A stretch of DNA of 64,000 nt. Origin: Coriolopsis trogii. Taxonomy: Eukaryota > Basidiomycota > Agaricomycetes > Polyporales > Polyporaceae. Below are positions 1 to 10,301 of the stretch, in pieces (within the stretch, counting starts at the first letter, position 1; the number at the start of each line of letters is the position of its first letter). The position numbers were made by a program, and so were the translations under genes. Where the stretch lies: positions 248,001-312,000 of the forward strand of contig JAHYIO010000042.1 in the NCBI GenBank assembly GCA_020543525.1, written 5' to 3'. The notes below the pieces were generated by a model. That model did not search any database, was not told where the DNA came from, and saw only the letters and a list, made by a program, of their open reading frames with translations.

Positions 1-873
1 TACTCGGCACGTACATTTGCGCTGCTGCAGGTCATCGTTGCCTCCAGTCATATATGCGACGTACGGGCTCGGGGTTGGCGGTAAGCCAACACCATAGCCC
101 GTATCACCAGTACCCAACCGTGTGGGCCTGCGACTCGCAGAGCCAGGCAGACGACCATGAAGCAATTGCGATGCCGTTGAGGGAGAATGGGGTAGAGAGT
201 GGGGTTCCTCGGTGAAGTCCAAGGTATCATGCAAGATTGTAGGACGTGACACTGCACGCGATAGAGGAAGGGTCGTTATACGTCGGCACCGGAACGGCAG
301 TAAGCATCGAATACACGCTTTCGTGACTGCTCAAACTCACCTGGATGGAACCTCTGCGGCCTGATGGTCTGCATGTCTGGGACCTCCCTCGGACTGATCA
401 ACTGTTAAGGTGGTACTGAAGGGGTCGCGTAGCGTCGCGGACTACCCCAACGGTCTGCTGATGCATTTATGGGCACAGCCCGATGAGAATGAGAGCCCAT
501 CGATATCAAGAGAAGCCATGGTTGTGCAAGCACAGTGAGAACCACTGCGAGGCCATCTGCCGCTCATGGCCTGCTCCTTTGTCTGGGCGCTTAAGAGTGC
601 CAGTGAATCGAAGTCCCAGATGTACGAAGGACAATCCAATGTCCGTCTGTGTCTCTAGTACGCATGAGTTCTCACAGCTCGGATCAAATGTGTGTATGTA
701 TATCATTATGTCGCACACACCACAGAATCAGTCATAAGTTATAGTACATGCCAGAGGATCCGATGAGCGACACAAGCACAGGTTGTGGCGGCGAGCGGCA
801 TCGGGGGGTGGGTGAGTTATGTGATGCAAGACAAGACAAGGAAACGGTCAAAATATGACATGCAAGAGAGACT
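1..873. other. Intergenic, no gene recognised
   Basis: Only short open frames occur here and none gives a recognisable protein or plausible exon chain. The right edge holds the 3' flank of the flavocytochrome gene that ends at 874. The left edge may belong to a gene outside the window, but I see no exon of it. Confidence 0.5.
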
Positions 874-3189
874 CTACAACTTGGACGCCTTGAACTTTGC
901 CAATTCGAGGGGTTGGTCTGCAAGTATTCGTTCAGCTCCCCTCTGAACGTCACTAGAGAAAAACACCCGGAAGACTCACAGGTGTTGTTGAACAGGGTAT
1001 CCTGAGGCGTCAGGACGAAATGAGACGACAACGTGGTCGCGTCCACCATCTCCGGCACGATCTCGTCGATCGTCCGCGCTCCAAGCAGCCGCATGTTCAT
1101 CTCGAACTCGTCCTGTCCCCAACACGCACGTCAGCTCTGCGCATACAGCCCCCACAACGGCCAGACACAATATAAGAAGGCGCGTCGCACTCACCCTGAA
1201 GATCTGGATAGCTTTCTCAACTCCCTCCTGCCCATACGCGCAGAACGCGTACAAGAACGGCCGGCCAACGCCGACAGCCTTCGCGCCCAACGCGATCGCC
1301 TTGAGCACGTCGCTCGCGCGGCGCACCCCTCCGTCGACGTAGATCTCGAACTTCGGGTCCGGGAAGTAGCCCCGCAGGCGGAGCGCTCTGACGACCTCGA
1401 CGAGGACCTCGATGCCCGAGCGGGCCGTGTCGAGCTGTCGGCCGCCGTGGTTGGAGAGGACGATGCCTTGCACGCCTGCCTCGTACGCGAGCACGGCGTC
1501 CTCGGCGCACCCGATACCCTTGATGATGATCGGCACTGAATGCAGACGTCAGTGCGGGTGAGCAGTATCAGATGCAGAGAATGACGTACTCTTCGTGATG
1601 CTCTTGAACCACGGGATATCCCTCCACGAGAGGCTCGGGTCGATGAACGACTGTCAATGGTACCGTCAGCGACATTCCAAGCCCGGAGGACCTAGGACGG
1701 CTTACACTAATGGCACGCGCCACACCCTGGTCCTTCTTGACGTCCTGGCCCTTCTGCACTTCCGCGCCAGCATCGTCGTCGACATGCTTCATCCGCATGT
1801 CCTTCTCCCGCCGCCCAAGTTGGGGCGCGTCGACGGTGATGAAGAGGCCCTTGACGCCGCGCTTCTCCGCATGCTGCACGTACTTGCGCGTGATCTCGCG
1901 GTCGCGGTTGACGTATCTGTGCGCCGGAACGGCGGACATTCGTCAACGTCCGTGAGTATTGCGAGGGGTTAGGGGAACGTGAGCCATGGACTCACAGTTG
2001 GAGGAAGAAGGTCTGTCCTGGAGCTGCGGCGTCCAGGATTTCGTCGAAAGAACATGACGCAAGTGTCGCTATCTGCGGGCGTGACAGAAGGTTAAACGTG
2101 ATAGAACAGTACGAAGAGAGATGCCGACTTACCATCTGGATAACTCCGTGGTTGGCCGCAGCTCGTGTCAAGGTGAGCTCGCCGTCGGGATGACCCAGCT
2201 TCCCAAGGGCGGTCGCAGACTACCCGGACGGAGAGGGAACTGGTGAGCAGGTCGAGAGGACGCGAGGATGGAAGTATGACGTACGATATACACCGGGAGT
2301 GTCGACTTCTGTCCGAGGATGGTAGTCGACCAGTCCACTGTCGAAACGTCGCGCAGGATGCGGGGTCGGAACCAGACGCTGGCGGCATTCCCCGCAGAGT
2401 TAGCTTCCCAGCCCACGTTCCATGGACGTCGGCGGACATACCGTTGATACGCCATACGGTTCTCCCGGAGGGTGATTTCGTCATCCGAGGCCGAGGAGTA
2501 GTATGCCTACATGGCCATGAGGTAAGACAATATCTCCAATGGGTAGGCAGTAGCATTATGCATACCCAAGCCTTCTCCGGCAGCACCATCTTGGCCACGT
2601 TCTCGAAGTCGTGCAGGTTGATGACGTTGTCCAGTGGTGGCCTCGCGGCCATGAGTGCTTGTATGCGCTTTTGTTCTTCCGTCACGACCTTCTCGACCTT
2701 CGCCACCGTGCTAGAGTCGATGACGCCGAGGCTGCCACATCACATGAGATGGGACTTTGCGAGAGAAAAGACTGGCATGCGAAGCTCACTGTTTCTCGAT
2801 CGGAAGGTTGGTGGTGATGGCATCTGGTGGGTGAATCGGCTCGTAGGCCTCGCTGTAGTTTCGGGTGTTTGGCATTATCTGAAAAACGTACACTATGGAT
2901 ACTCACGTTGCATCTTTGCCGGCATACTTCAGGATGATCTTGCTACCTCCGGGATGCTCTAACGAGGATACTGAGCATACAAGGCATGTCGAAGATGTCG
3001 AGACGAAGCGTACCATCCAAAAAGTCGGTTACATCGTACACTTTGCCTGTTACAGCAAACACAGCGTGTCAATATGTTGAAGCGCATGCCGAGTCCAAGT
3101 AATCACTCACCGTGCACGATAATCCAGCAGCTATCCCGGCTCGCGTGCTCAGCGACTTCCGGGCCCGTCAAAATGCGAACGTCCGCCAT
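874..3189 (-). CDS. Flavocytochrome b2-type FMN 2-hydroxyacid dehydrogenase (copy 1), C-terminal SKL
   Basis: A cytochrome b5 domain is followed by an FMN-dependent alpha-hydroxyacid dehydrogenase domain, the layout of yeast L-lactate dehydrogenase (cytochrome b2). The start MADVRILTGPEVAEH matches the paralogue at 15325 and leads straight into the b5 fold. Heme-ligand motifs HPGG and YEPIHPP are present. The FMN domain has STVDW, ATLAS, LYVNRDREIT, VTVDAP-type ITVDAPQLG, IIKG and SNHGGRQLD with the catalytic His and Arg. The gene has many 50-65 nt introns. The last intron (918-979) joins LFNNT to a terminal exon ending KFKASKL, so the protein ends in a classical PTS1 peroxisomal signal. No mitochondrial presequence is visible, unlike yeast Cyb2. 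Known substrates of the family include L-lactate, glycolate and, in brown-rot fungi, glyoxylate; which applies here cannot be read from sequence. It diverges from the OAH-like gene across 2.5 kb. Confidence 0.9.
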
Positions 3190-4168
3190 TGTGTTGTGAA
3201 GGCCTTTTAGATTGCGGTCGTAGATGGCTGGTGGGGGTTAGTTTCGCCGCGGACGATCCTTATGAAGTCAGAAAGGGCGGGACGGGGGTGTCCGTGCGCA
3301 TATAGTGAGGCTCAACAAGCGGAGGGCCATCGCCGCTCCTTCATCGTCCCTCGGCATGAACGCAGACGAATGGCAGCCCGCGAGTTCCTACTCTCCGAGA
3401 ATTCCTGGGCCTGAGCGGGAGAGAACAGTCACGCCTGTGGGGAGACGCCTACATGTTTGGCGGCGTTTAGGCGGATGTCCGCAGAGCAGTTACATGGACT
3501 CTCTGTGCGGTCAAGCCCGTATGACACCGACAAATGTTCTTCGTGAATCGCCGGATCTTGCGGGAACGGGAGCAGCACCGCAAAGTTTATGAATGGTCAC
3601 GTAAAGCTGATAATTACCACAGATTACCACCCGTCACGCGTCCGTACCTCAGGCTACCGACGGTTTCGTTGCACTGACGAGCCGACAGTTGCATACGCGG
3701 CAGCTATGTAGTGAGGAAGTGAGTCAAAGGCAAGGCATCAGGGGTTTTCTGTGTCGCTCAAGCTTGCGGTGGTCATGGACCGCCGCGTGCCTGCCCCAAT
3801 GTCTGGTAAGACTCAGAGCCTGGCAGTCGGGAGAATTGTGATAGAAAGCAATCTGAAGGAACCTCGCACCAAAGGAGCTTGAGCATATGGCATCATAATC
3901 GAAGGCCAACTTAGTACAAGGTCGACGCGTTGGGACTGTGCTGGTAGATGCGCCAGGCTAGGCGAAGATGGGGAGGCTTAGGGGCGCAAGCCCGGCGCGT
4001 ATTGCCAGTGGCAAATTGATGAGTCGACGGCGTACGCAGGTTGATGAGGATCTCCTGGGAGGTTTCTCTCCTGGGGATGAGGTTTATCAACTGCTCCCAG
4101 ATGCAAGATATCGTGGATGCGTTAAACAAGTTCGATGCACGGTGGCAGCGGGAGGCCTAGGGAATGAA

Positions 4169-4256
4169 CTTATCTTATCTGAATTCGTCTTCTCATGCCT
4201 TGGCTTAATCTATAACCGAGAGATAAGATGGGACCTCTTGCGTTATCAGATAACAC
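4169..4256. promoter_or_regulatory. Cluster of GATA-type sites
   Basis: Five GATAA/TTATC-type motifs fall in under 90 bp: two overlapping TTATCT copies near 4170-4180, AGATAAG near 4221-4227, and GTTATCAGATAAC at 4242-4254, which is a 6-bp inverted repeat around one base. Fungal GATA factors (AreA/Nit2 type for nitrogen, siderophore repressors for iron) bind HGATAR. The motif is short, so some copies are expected by chance. The density and the divergent-promoter location make it a candidate site only. Confidence 0.3.
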
Positions 4257-5538
4257 ACATTCCGGCGCCGAACGACAAAGCGCTACTTGGAACTGGTCCA
4301 CGACCTCCCGACCACACGGACTGTTTCCCTGGTGAGAGTCGCCCCCTCCTCTTGCAGCTCTGTCGCTCACGCATTCATTCTGCACGGCTGATATAGGTTG
4401 CTCAGACGTGATAGCATGCGTACTCACGTGAGAATCGTAGGCACTCAAAGATTGGCAGACCTCGGTCTGAGGGACGGGTAACGCCAGTCGCTCCATGGCA
4501 AAGAGATCTTCGCAGAGCTTGGCACTCCTCGAAGACCTTCCGAGGCTCGCGGAAAATTTTGTAGGATCCCGCTCGCTCGCTTCTTCGCGTGACAGCTTGG
4601 GAACGTAGGTGGAGAAGGTGAACGTCGCCTCGTTGAAAGGTCAGAGAACAAAGTAAGTGGTTTCTTTGTACAAGGCTCATGCGTCGATAGGCCGAGATAC
4701 GAAGGTTGTATTTCACCACCAGACATCGTACTGAGGGACATATCCGTCGCCGCGCTGGAGGCTGCCAGTTGTCTCCCGAAATTCGTCAAGCCGGGTACTC
4801 GGACTTGTACTCACGATGTCGGTGCATTTTTACTGCCGGCAGGCTCACGGTCAAACTACTGGTGAGTGCAAGCAACCTCAGGTCGAAGCAGAAGTACCGA
4901 AGCCGTCACTTATTGAAGCTGTTGATGAGACATCGCACAGCCATGGCAGCGGCATCTTCCATGGATTCTGCAGCTTCATGAGCTTGTTCAAGTGTCCGCT
5001 GTAACGCGTCCGTCCGCTTTATCCCCGATGAGCGTTGTGGCGGCAGAGTTATCGCACCGCATGACTGTTAGCGGAGGTGAGTAGGCAGCCTTCCATATTT
5101 AAACCATAAATTTCAAGGAATCCTCTTCCTGACTTGGAATTGAATGGTCTAATAGGACTACTCCTCGGATCTCTGAAGCCTTGGCGTTGTACTGTACTTT
5201 CCCCGCAGAATGCCAAGATACTCACATCGGAGGATCCCCTTCCTTGATCCATGCGAACGCGAGAGCGACAGCAAGAATAGCGGTCCTAGGCTGCGTGTCC
5301 GCACGCCCTGAACTCTAACGCCGCACCTACTCCCGCTCCTGTGCCCGAGAATCGTGGAGGTCCGACAGCACTCCACTTCCATGGCCTGTCAGTGAACTAC
5401 AGCTCGCCTGCCCATACCTCAGAACGTCGCTTATCCAATACCATGTGAGACTATCATGAGACGCTGCCCGTGTCCTTGGTCTCCGGATCGCTCATCCATC
5501 CGTAGAAAATGGTATCGGTTTTCTCGCTTTTTCGCTGC

Positions 5539-5545
5539 TTAAATA
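5539..5545 (+). promoter_or_regulatory. TATA-like element of the OAH-like gene
   Basis: TTAAATA lies about 140 bp upstream of the ATG at 5686 and is followed by a C/T-rich leader, as is common in highly expressed basidiomycete genes. This is a position and composition call only. Confidence 0.35.
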
Positions 5546-5685
5546 CACCGCAAGAACTCCACAGCCTCCTCATCCCCCAGCTCTCAGCTCCCAAGCTCAG
5601 CTGTCCCCCGCAGTCCACTCTCCATCCTCCGTACTCGCCCACCATTAGCCGATATCTATCACCTATCTATTCTTTCCTCTCCAAG

Positions 5686-7022
5686 ATGCCCGGCCTCGAA
5701 CTCTTCAGCTCCAACACTTCCGCCCCGGCCTCTACCGTCGTTGAGCTCCCCGTGAACTCCGGCCCTGTCTCAGAGGTCGACTCGAGCGAGCCGCAGACGC
5801 CTGAAGAGATCAGCGTCCCTCGGAGCCTCGTTCCCTCCACCCCAGGGGCATACTACAACCCCCGCTTCGACCCCAAGAACTTCCTCGAGGGTCCCCTCTC
5901 ATGGAACCCTGCCACCCGGTTGCGGCAGATGCTCGCTCGTCCCGGGATCGTGGTACGTCCTGCACCTCGACCCATGGCTCCTGAACACTATCGCTGATCC
6001 AGATCCCCGCAGGTCGCTCCCGGTATCTGCGACGGCATTAGCGCACGCTGTGCCTTGGAAGCCGGCTTTGACTGTCTCTACCAGAGGTACTTCCCTCCAT
6101 TCAATCCCTTTCATACAGTTGCTAACGGCTACATGCGTACAGCGGAGCAGCTACGACCGCCTCCCGGCTCGGCCAGCCCGACCTCGCGATCGCGACGCTC
6201 AACGACTTTGTGCAGTCCGCCCAGATGGTCTGCTCGCTCGACCCGACGTGCCCCGTGATCGCGGACGCGGACACCGGGTTCGGCGGGCCCGCGATGGTCG
6301 CGCGCACGGTGACGCAGTACGCGCGCGCGGGCGTCGCGGCGCTGCACATCGAGGACCAGGTGCAGACGAAGCGGTGCGGACACCTGATGGGCAAGCAGGT
6401 CGTCTCGCGCGAGGAGTTCCTCACGCGCATCCGCGCCGCGGTCATCGCGCGCGACTCCATCCCGGGCGGCTCGGACTTTGTGATCATTGGGCGGACGGAC
6501 TCGGCGCAGGTGCTGGGGATGGAGGAGGCGCTGATCAGGCTGAAGCTCGCGGCGGACGCGGGCGCGGACGTGTGCTTTATCGAGGGCGTGAAGACGGCGG
6601 AGCTGTTGACGGAGACGGTGGAGGCGTTGAAGCCGAAGCCGGTCCTTGTGAACGTGATCTCTGGGGGGCTGACGCCGTCGTTCACGACGAAGGAGGCGGA
6701 GGCGCTTGGAGCGAAGATCATCAGTGAGTGCTACGTTGCTTACCCTCGAATGGCGCTGACCATGGAGTGGATAGTCTTCTCCCTTGTGAGCTGTGTCGCG
6801 GCCGTCCACGGCATCCGCGCTGCTATGGCCTCCCTTAAGAAGACCGGGACGGACTTCTCGAGTGCGAAGGGCATGGACCCAAAGGCATTCTTCGAGGTCA
6901 TGGGTCAGTCCTCCTTTCCTTACATCCCAGGTCGAACTGCACACTGAAGTGACCTGACAGGCCTGCACGATGTCATCAAGCTCGACGCACAGGCAGGCGG
7001 TAAGGCCTTTGAGGTCGTCTAG
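5686..7022 (+). CDS. PEP mutase/isocitrate lyase superfamily enzyme, probable oxaloacetate acetylhydrolase-like
   Basis: Five exons (5686-5952, 6013-6086, 6143-6723, 6775-6903, 6961-7022) give a 370-residue protein, close to the usual 330-370 of fungal oxaloacetate acetylhydrolase (OAH) and related lyases and too short for true isocitrate lyase. Superfamily motifs are clear: DADTGFGGP (metal-binding Asp), HIEDQVQTKRCGHL (general-base Cys in KRCGH), IGRTDS, and a GGLTPSFTT loop near the active site. The start MPGLELF follows a pyrimidine-rich leader; the open frame runs further upstream but through the likely promoter. OAH splits oxaloacetate into oxalate and acetate. 2-methylisocitrate lyase and carboxyPEP mutase are related alternatives. 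A Ser in the GGxTPS loop resembles my recollection of OAH, which is weak evidence. No targeting signal is obvious, and the C-terminus KAFEVV is not PTS1. Neighbouring flavocytochrome genes and transporters fit an organic-acid role. Confidence 0.85.
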
Positions 7023-7993
7023 ACACTCCGTATACCTCGGGACGCCGTGCATACGACCTGTGGTGCTCCGCTGCTCCCGCACACACTCGCCTCCGCATTA
7101 CACCCGACGGCCGGCGTCGGGGTTAGAGAATTGGGTTTCTGCGTCTGAAGTCCCTGTCATTTGGTATCAGTTCTAATTGCTGCTGTTCTCATCATCACCA
7201 TCCACCCCCACCACCACACAAACTACATGTTGTATCAACGTAGAGCACTCGGCCATGTTTTCGACACGCTCTCTATATCCATCTCTTTTTGTGGGGCTCT
7301 CCCTCTGACTCCTAATATACACGGTGGTTAGAGGTTGTTTATCGCCTGTGATTCCGTCGATGAACACCTCATGCCGGCATTCAATAAATGTTCATTCAAA
7401 GCCGTGAGTGGGCATCAGAATCGAGCTGTGCAGCGTGTCTGAACTAGGAAGCCTGCCTCTCGGCGAATCCCGAACGTGCCGACAGTGACAGCGCCAGCGC
7501 AGTGCCAGCGCGCGAGTCTTGCCTTCCTACCAGGGCTAGTATCTCTCTAGGTATTATAGTAACTTGTTCATGCAGGTCAAGTCTACTCGTTTTTCTGAAC
7601 AATGTACGCCCCCGACAACTTGAAGGGTCGCGTCGTGACCCTGGGCCGACGATCATCGGATGCGCGTTCAGCTTCCGGTCCAAGTCATGACTAGGGAGCC
7701 CTTGTATCCTTCCTCTTGTCTGTGAGTATCTCTTCTCGGAGTTGATATCTGGTGGTGAAATATATACAGAACTCACCCTTCGTCTCAAGAAGAAAGAGGC
7801 GGCGAGGAAACCTCCAAGTTCTGAACTTGGATCGACTTGTGACTTGTCATCACGTTCGGCATTCTCTTGGCATTTTCGCATTTGCCGAAGCGCCCCGGAC
7901 ACAGTTTCCGTCAACCTCTGACTCGAACAACTTCGTATTGAACGTCTCCAAACTCAGTTGAAACGTTCCAACACCGGCCAGCCGCCTCACCCC
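7023..7993. other. 3' UTR plus intergenic region upstream of the MFS pair
   Basis: The left third is the 3' end of the OAH-like gene, including an AATAAA at 7383. The remainder precedes the first transporter. A 156-codon open frame on the minus strand (7444-7914) has no recognisable domain and no paralogue, so I do not call it a gene. Confidence 0.45.
7383..7388 (+). terminator. Possible polyadenylation signal of the OAH-like gene
   Basis: A canonical AATAAA occurs 361 bases after the stop codon and before the next gene begins. Fungal polyadenylation signals are degenerate, so this is only suggestive. Confidence 0.35.
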
Positions 7994-9953
7994 ATGGCAG
8001 CTAGTAACAAGATGGCCACCGCCGAATCGTTCACGCTATCCGAGCGGGGCGAGCAGCCCTCGACCAGCACCCTCGCGGAATCGCAGAGTAACGTGGCAAT
8101 CGAGAGGGAGATTCCGTCCCTTCCTGCCGTCGATACCAGTAAAGAAGCTTGGGCATTTGTCGCGGCTGGCTTCATGCTCGAGATGCTCCTTTGGGGTCCC
8201 ATGTTCTCGACGGCCGTGTATCTCAAGTATTACGCCGAGTCTCCGGTGTGTATATGTTTTTCTTCGCATCTCAAATTGTGGGAGCCTTCCGCTGACAGAC
8301 TTTCTTGACTGCTAAGCTTTTCGCTTCGGTGTCTGAGACAGAGATCTCGCTCATCGGAACTCTGGATCTGCTCCTCGGCTGTGAGTTCTTGATTGCTTAC
8401 CCGTAGGGAGGTATCACGCTGAAATCGGAACTGCATAGATGCCTTGGGACTCCCGTTGTTGTATTTCTACAATCGCTATCCCCGAGCCATGAAGCCGTCG
8501 ATCTGGGCTGGGGTTGTGCTGTACACGGCGTCCATGTTGGCGGCGAGCTTCTCCAAGAGCATGCCACTTTTGATCGTTTTCCAGGGAATCGGACCTGGTG
8601 CGTCATGGATGCCAACATCGTTGTGCCCTTCTCATACTTCGATCCTAGGTATTGCTGCGGCCTTGACGGCTTTCCCTGTCATTAGATGGCTTCCTGAGTC
8701 AGTGTTTGTACTCGGTGGGCAGAGAATCAGCGACTGACGTGGTGTACAGATGGTTCGATAAGCGCAAAGGGACAGCGGGAGGTATCATCTTCTCAGGCGG
8801 TGGTGTCGGTGGCGTGGTGAGCATCACGGCTTGCAAGTGTCCCCGGAAACAGCACGCTACTGACCGTTGACCCTTGTAGTTCATGCCATTCCTCTACGAG
8901 TTCCTCATCGACCGGCTTGGCTACCAGTGGTCCTTGCGCATCACGGCTATGTCAACTGCCGTCATAGCCGTGAGTCTCTTGCTAATCAGCGATGCGCCAG
9001 AGCACCCCTGACCTAAATGCACGACAGAGTATCGCTGTTCGGTTCACTAACCCGCGTGTGCCTATCTCCTCTAGGACTCAGATCACCCAGATGCCGATGC
9101 CGCCGTTCCTCTCTACCTTCCTTCGCTGGGGCTTCTTTGGCACCTTCTTCTGCACACTCTTGCAAGGTTTCGGCTTCTTGTGAGTTCCGCACTGACATCC
9201 ACCTATTGCCAAGCTCTTATACTGACTGACGCTCCCATAAGCAATGTCGGTTTGTTCCTTCCTCGATTCTCGGATACGCTCGACGGCGCAGCCGGTGCCG
9301 GTCTCCTGTCCGCCTTCAACGTCAGCTGTATCGGTGCTCAGATTCTCTGGGGCCTCTTAACCGACGTGAGCACGTTGTCTAAATTTTCGGCTGAGCCTGA
9401 AACCATCCCTCCCCGTCGCTGACATTCCACGCCTTGTGTAGCGGATGAAGCCAGCGTCGGCCATGGCCATCAGCTCGATTCTCGGCGCAACGTTCGTCTT
9501 GACATTGTGGGGCACCGGAGGAAGCAAAGGCATCGCCGTTCTCGCCCCGTTCGCGATCGTCTTCGGCCTCGCCACGGGCGGCTTCAGCTCGATGTGGTTC
9601 CAGAGCGCGCACGACATCGCCGGGCCGGACAAGGAGCAGCAGAGTCTGCTTTCTGCAGGTATGTAGTCTCTGCCCTTCACGCCTCATCGGTAGCGCGCTT
9701 CGGCCGTGGAGACAGCGCTGACCAATCCTGCCTTTCCTGGGGTCTAGGGTGGTCGATCGGACGAGGGCTCGGGGCCGTCCTGGGGCCTACCATCGGCTCG
9801 GCGCTGTATCGAACTCCTGCGATCCCAGGCAGCAACCGGTGGGGGTCCGCTGGTTCGCCTGGCTTGGTCGGGCTTGTAGCGGCGAGTCTCGCGTCGAGCG
9901 CGGTGGTTGTAACTGCGTTTCGTTACGCCAGCGCGCATCGCGGACATCGTTAG
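7994..9953 (+). CDS. MFS transporter, monocarboxylate-transporter-like (tandem copy A)
   Basis: This multi-exon gene gives a roughly 450-residue protein with about 12 hydrophobic segments, a soluble Ser/Thr-rich N-terminus and a very short tail ending AHRGHR. The first membrane segment follows KEAWAFVAAGFMLEM. The TM4-TM5 segment WFDKRKGTAGGIIFSGGG followed by GVGGVFMPFLYEF resembles the loop of SLC16/MCT-type and fungal Mch-like carriers. Family members move monocarboxylates such as lactate or pyruvate with protons, or orphan substrates. I start at ATG 7994 (MAASNKMATAESF); the frame is open slightly upstream only from a TTG. The exon structure is shared with copy B, 348 bp downstream in the same direction, so this is a tandem duplication. 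The substrate is not known; adjacent hydroxyacid and OAH-like enzymes suggest an organic acid. Confidence 0.88.
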
Positions 9954-10301
9954 AGGAAATGGCGCTGTGTCTGGGATGTACGCGTCAAAATTCCAACTTG
10001 AAAGGTCCGTCACGGTACTTGGGGACAATGTAGACTTGCAGCCGCCTCACAAGCAATGCTTTGTACCGAGTTCGAAGCGTATACACCGACCGCCAGTAGT
10101 GCCGAGTCCGCGAACGTGTCTGTGCGCCCAATAGAGCACTACCCACTCGCATGGTCTTCTCGGCAGACGAAGCTGAGAGGACGCCATCTGTACCGTGGGA
10201 AAAATGTAGGTGGTTGTAAAGCGGTGACGTTGTACAGTGGCCGTCACATTTCAACGTTCGAACGTTCGAAGTCGCTGTCTCACCTAGATCCCGCCCGCAA
10301 C
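9954..10301. other. Intergenic region between the tandem transporters
   Basis: These 348 bp separate the stop of copy A from the ATG of copy B. They hold the copy B promoter and a 14-bp palindrome near its ATG. No additional gene is seen. Confidence 0.5.
10257..10270. promoter_or_regulatory. 14-bp perfect palindrome upstream of transporter copy B
   Basis: TTCGAACGTTCGAA is its own reverse complement and ends 31 bp before the ATG at 10302. It sits within the 8-bp tandem repeat AACGTTCG (10253-10268). I do not see the same palindrome before copy A, so it may be a copy-specific operator or a leader structure. Confidence 0.35.

Larger units (their letters stand above)
3190..5685. other. Long intergenic region between divergent metabolic genes
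   Basis: About 2.5 kb separate two divergently read genes. No open frame here gives a recognisable protein and no repeat termini were found. It should contain both promoters. A cluster of GATA-factor-like sites (4169-4256) is listed separately. Confidence 0.45.

Noticed and set aside
5509..5685. Longer N-terminus of the OAH-like protein (from 5509)
   Set aside because: This stretch is pyrimidine-rich, contains a TATA-like element and translates to low-complexity sequence. The family start matches ATG 5686.
5686..7022. True glyoxylate-cycle isocitrate lyase
   Set aside because: At 370 residues it is far shorter than fungal isocitrate lyase (over 500), and the motif is KRCGH rather than KKCGH in the longer ICL architecture.
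7444..7914. 156-codon minus-strand open frame upstream of the transporters
   Set aside because: No recognisable domain, unusual composition and overlap with the likely promoter. It is not supportable as a gene.
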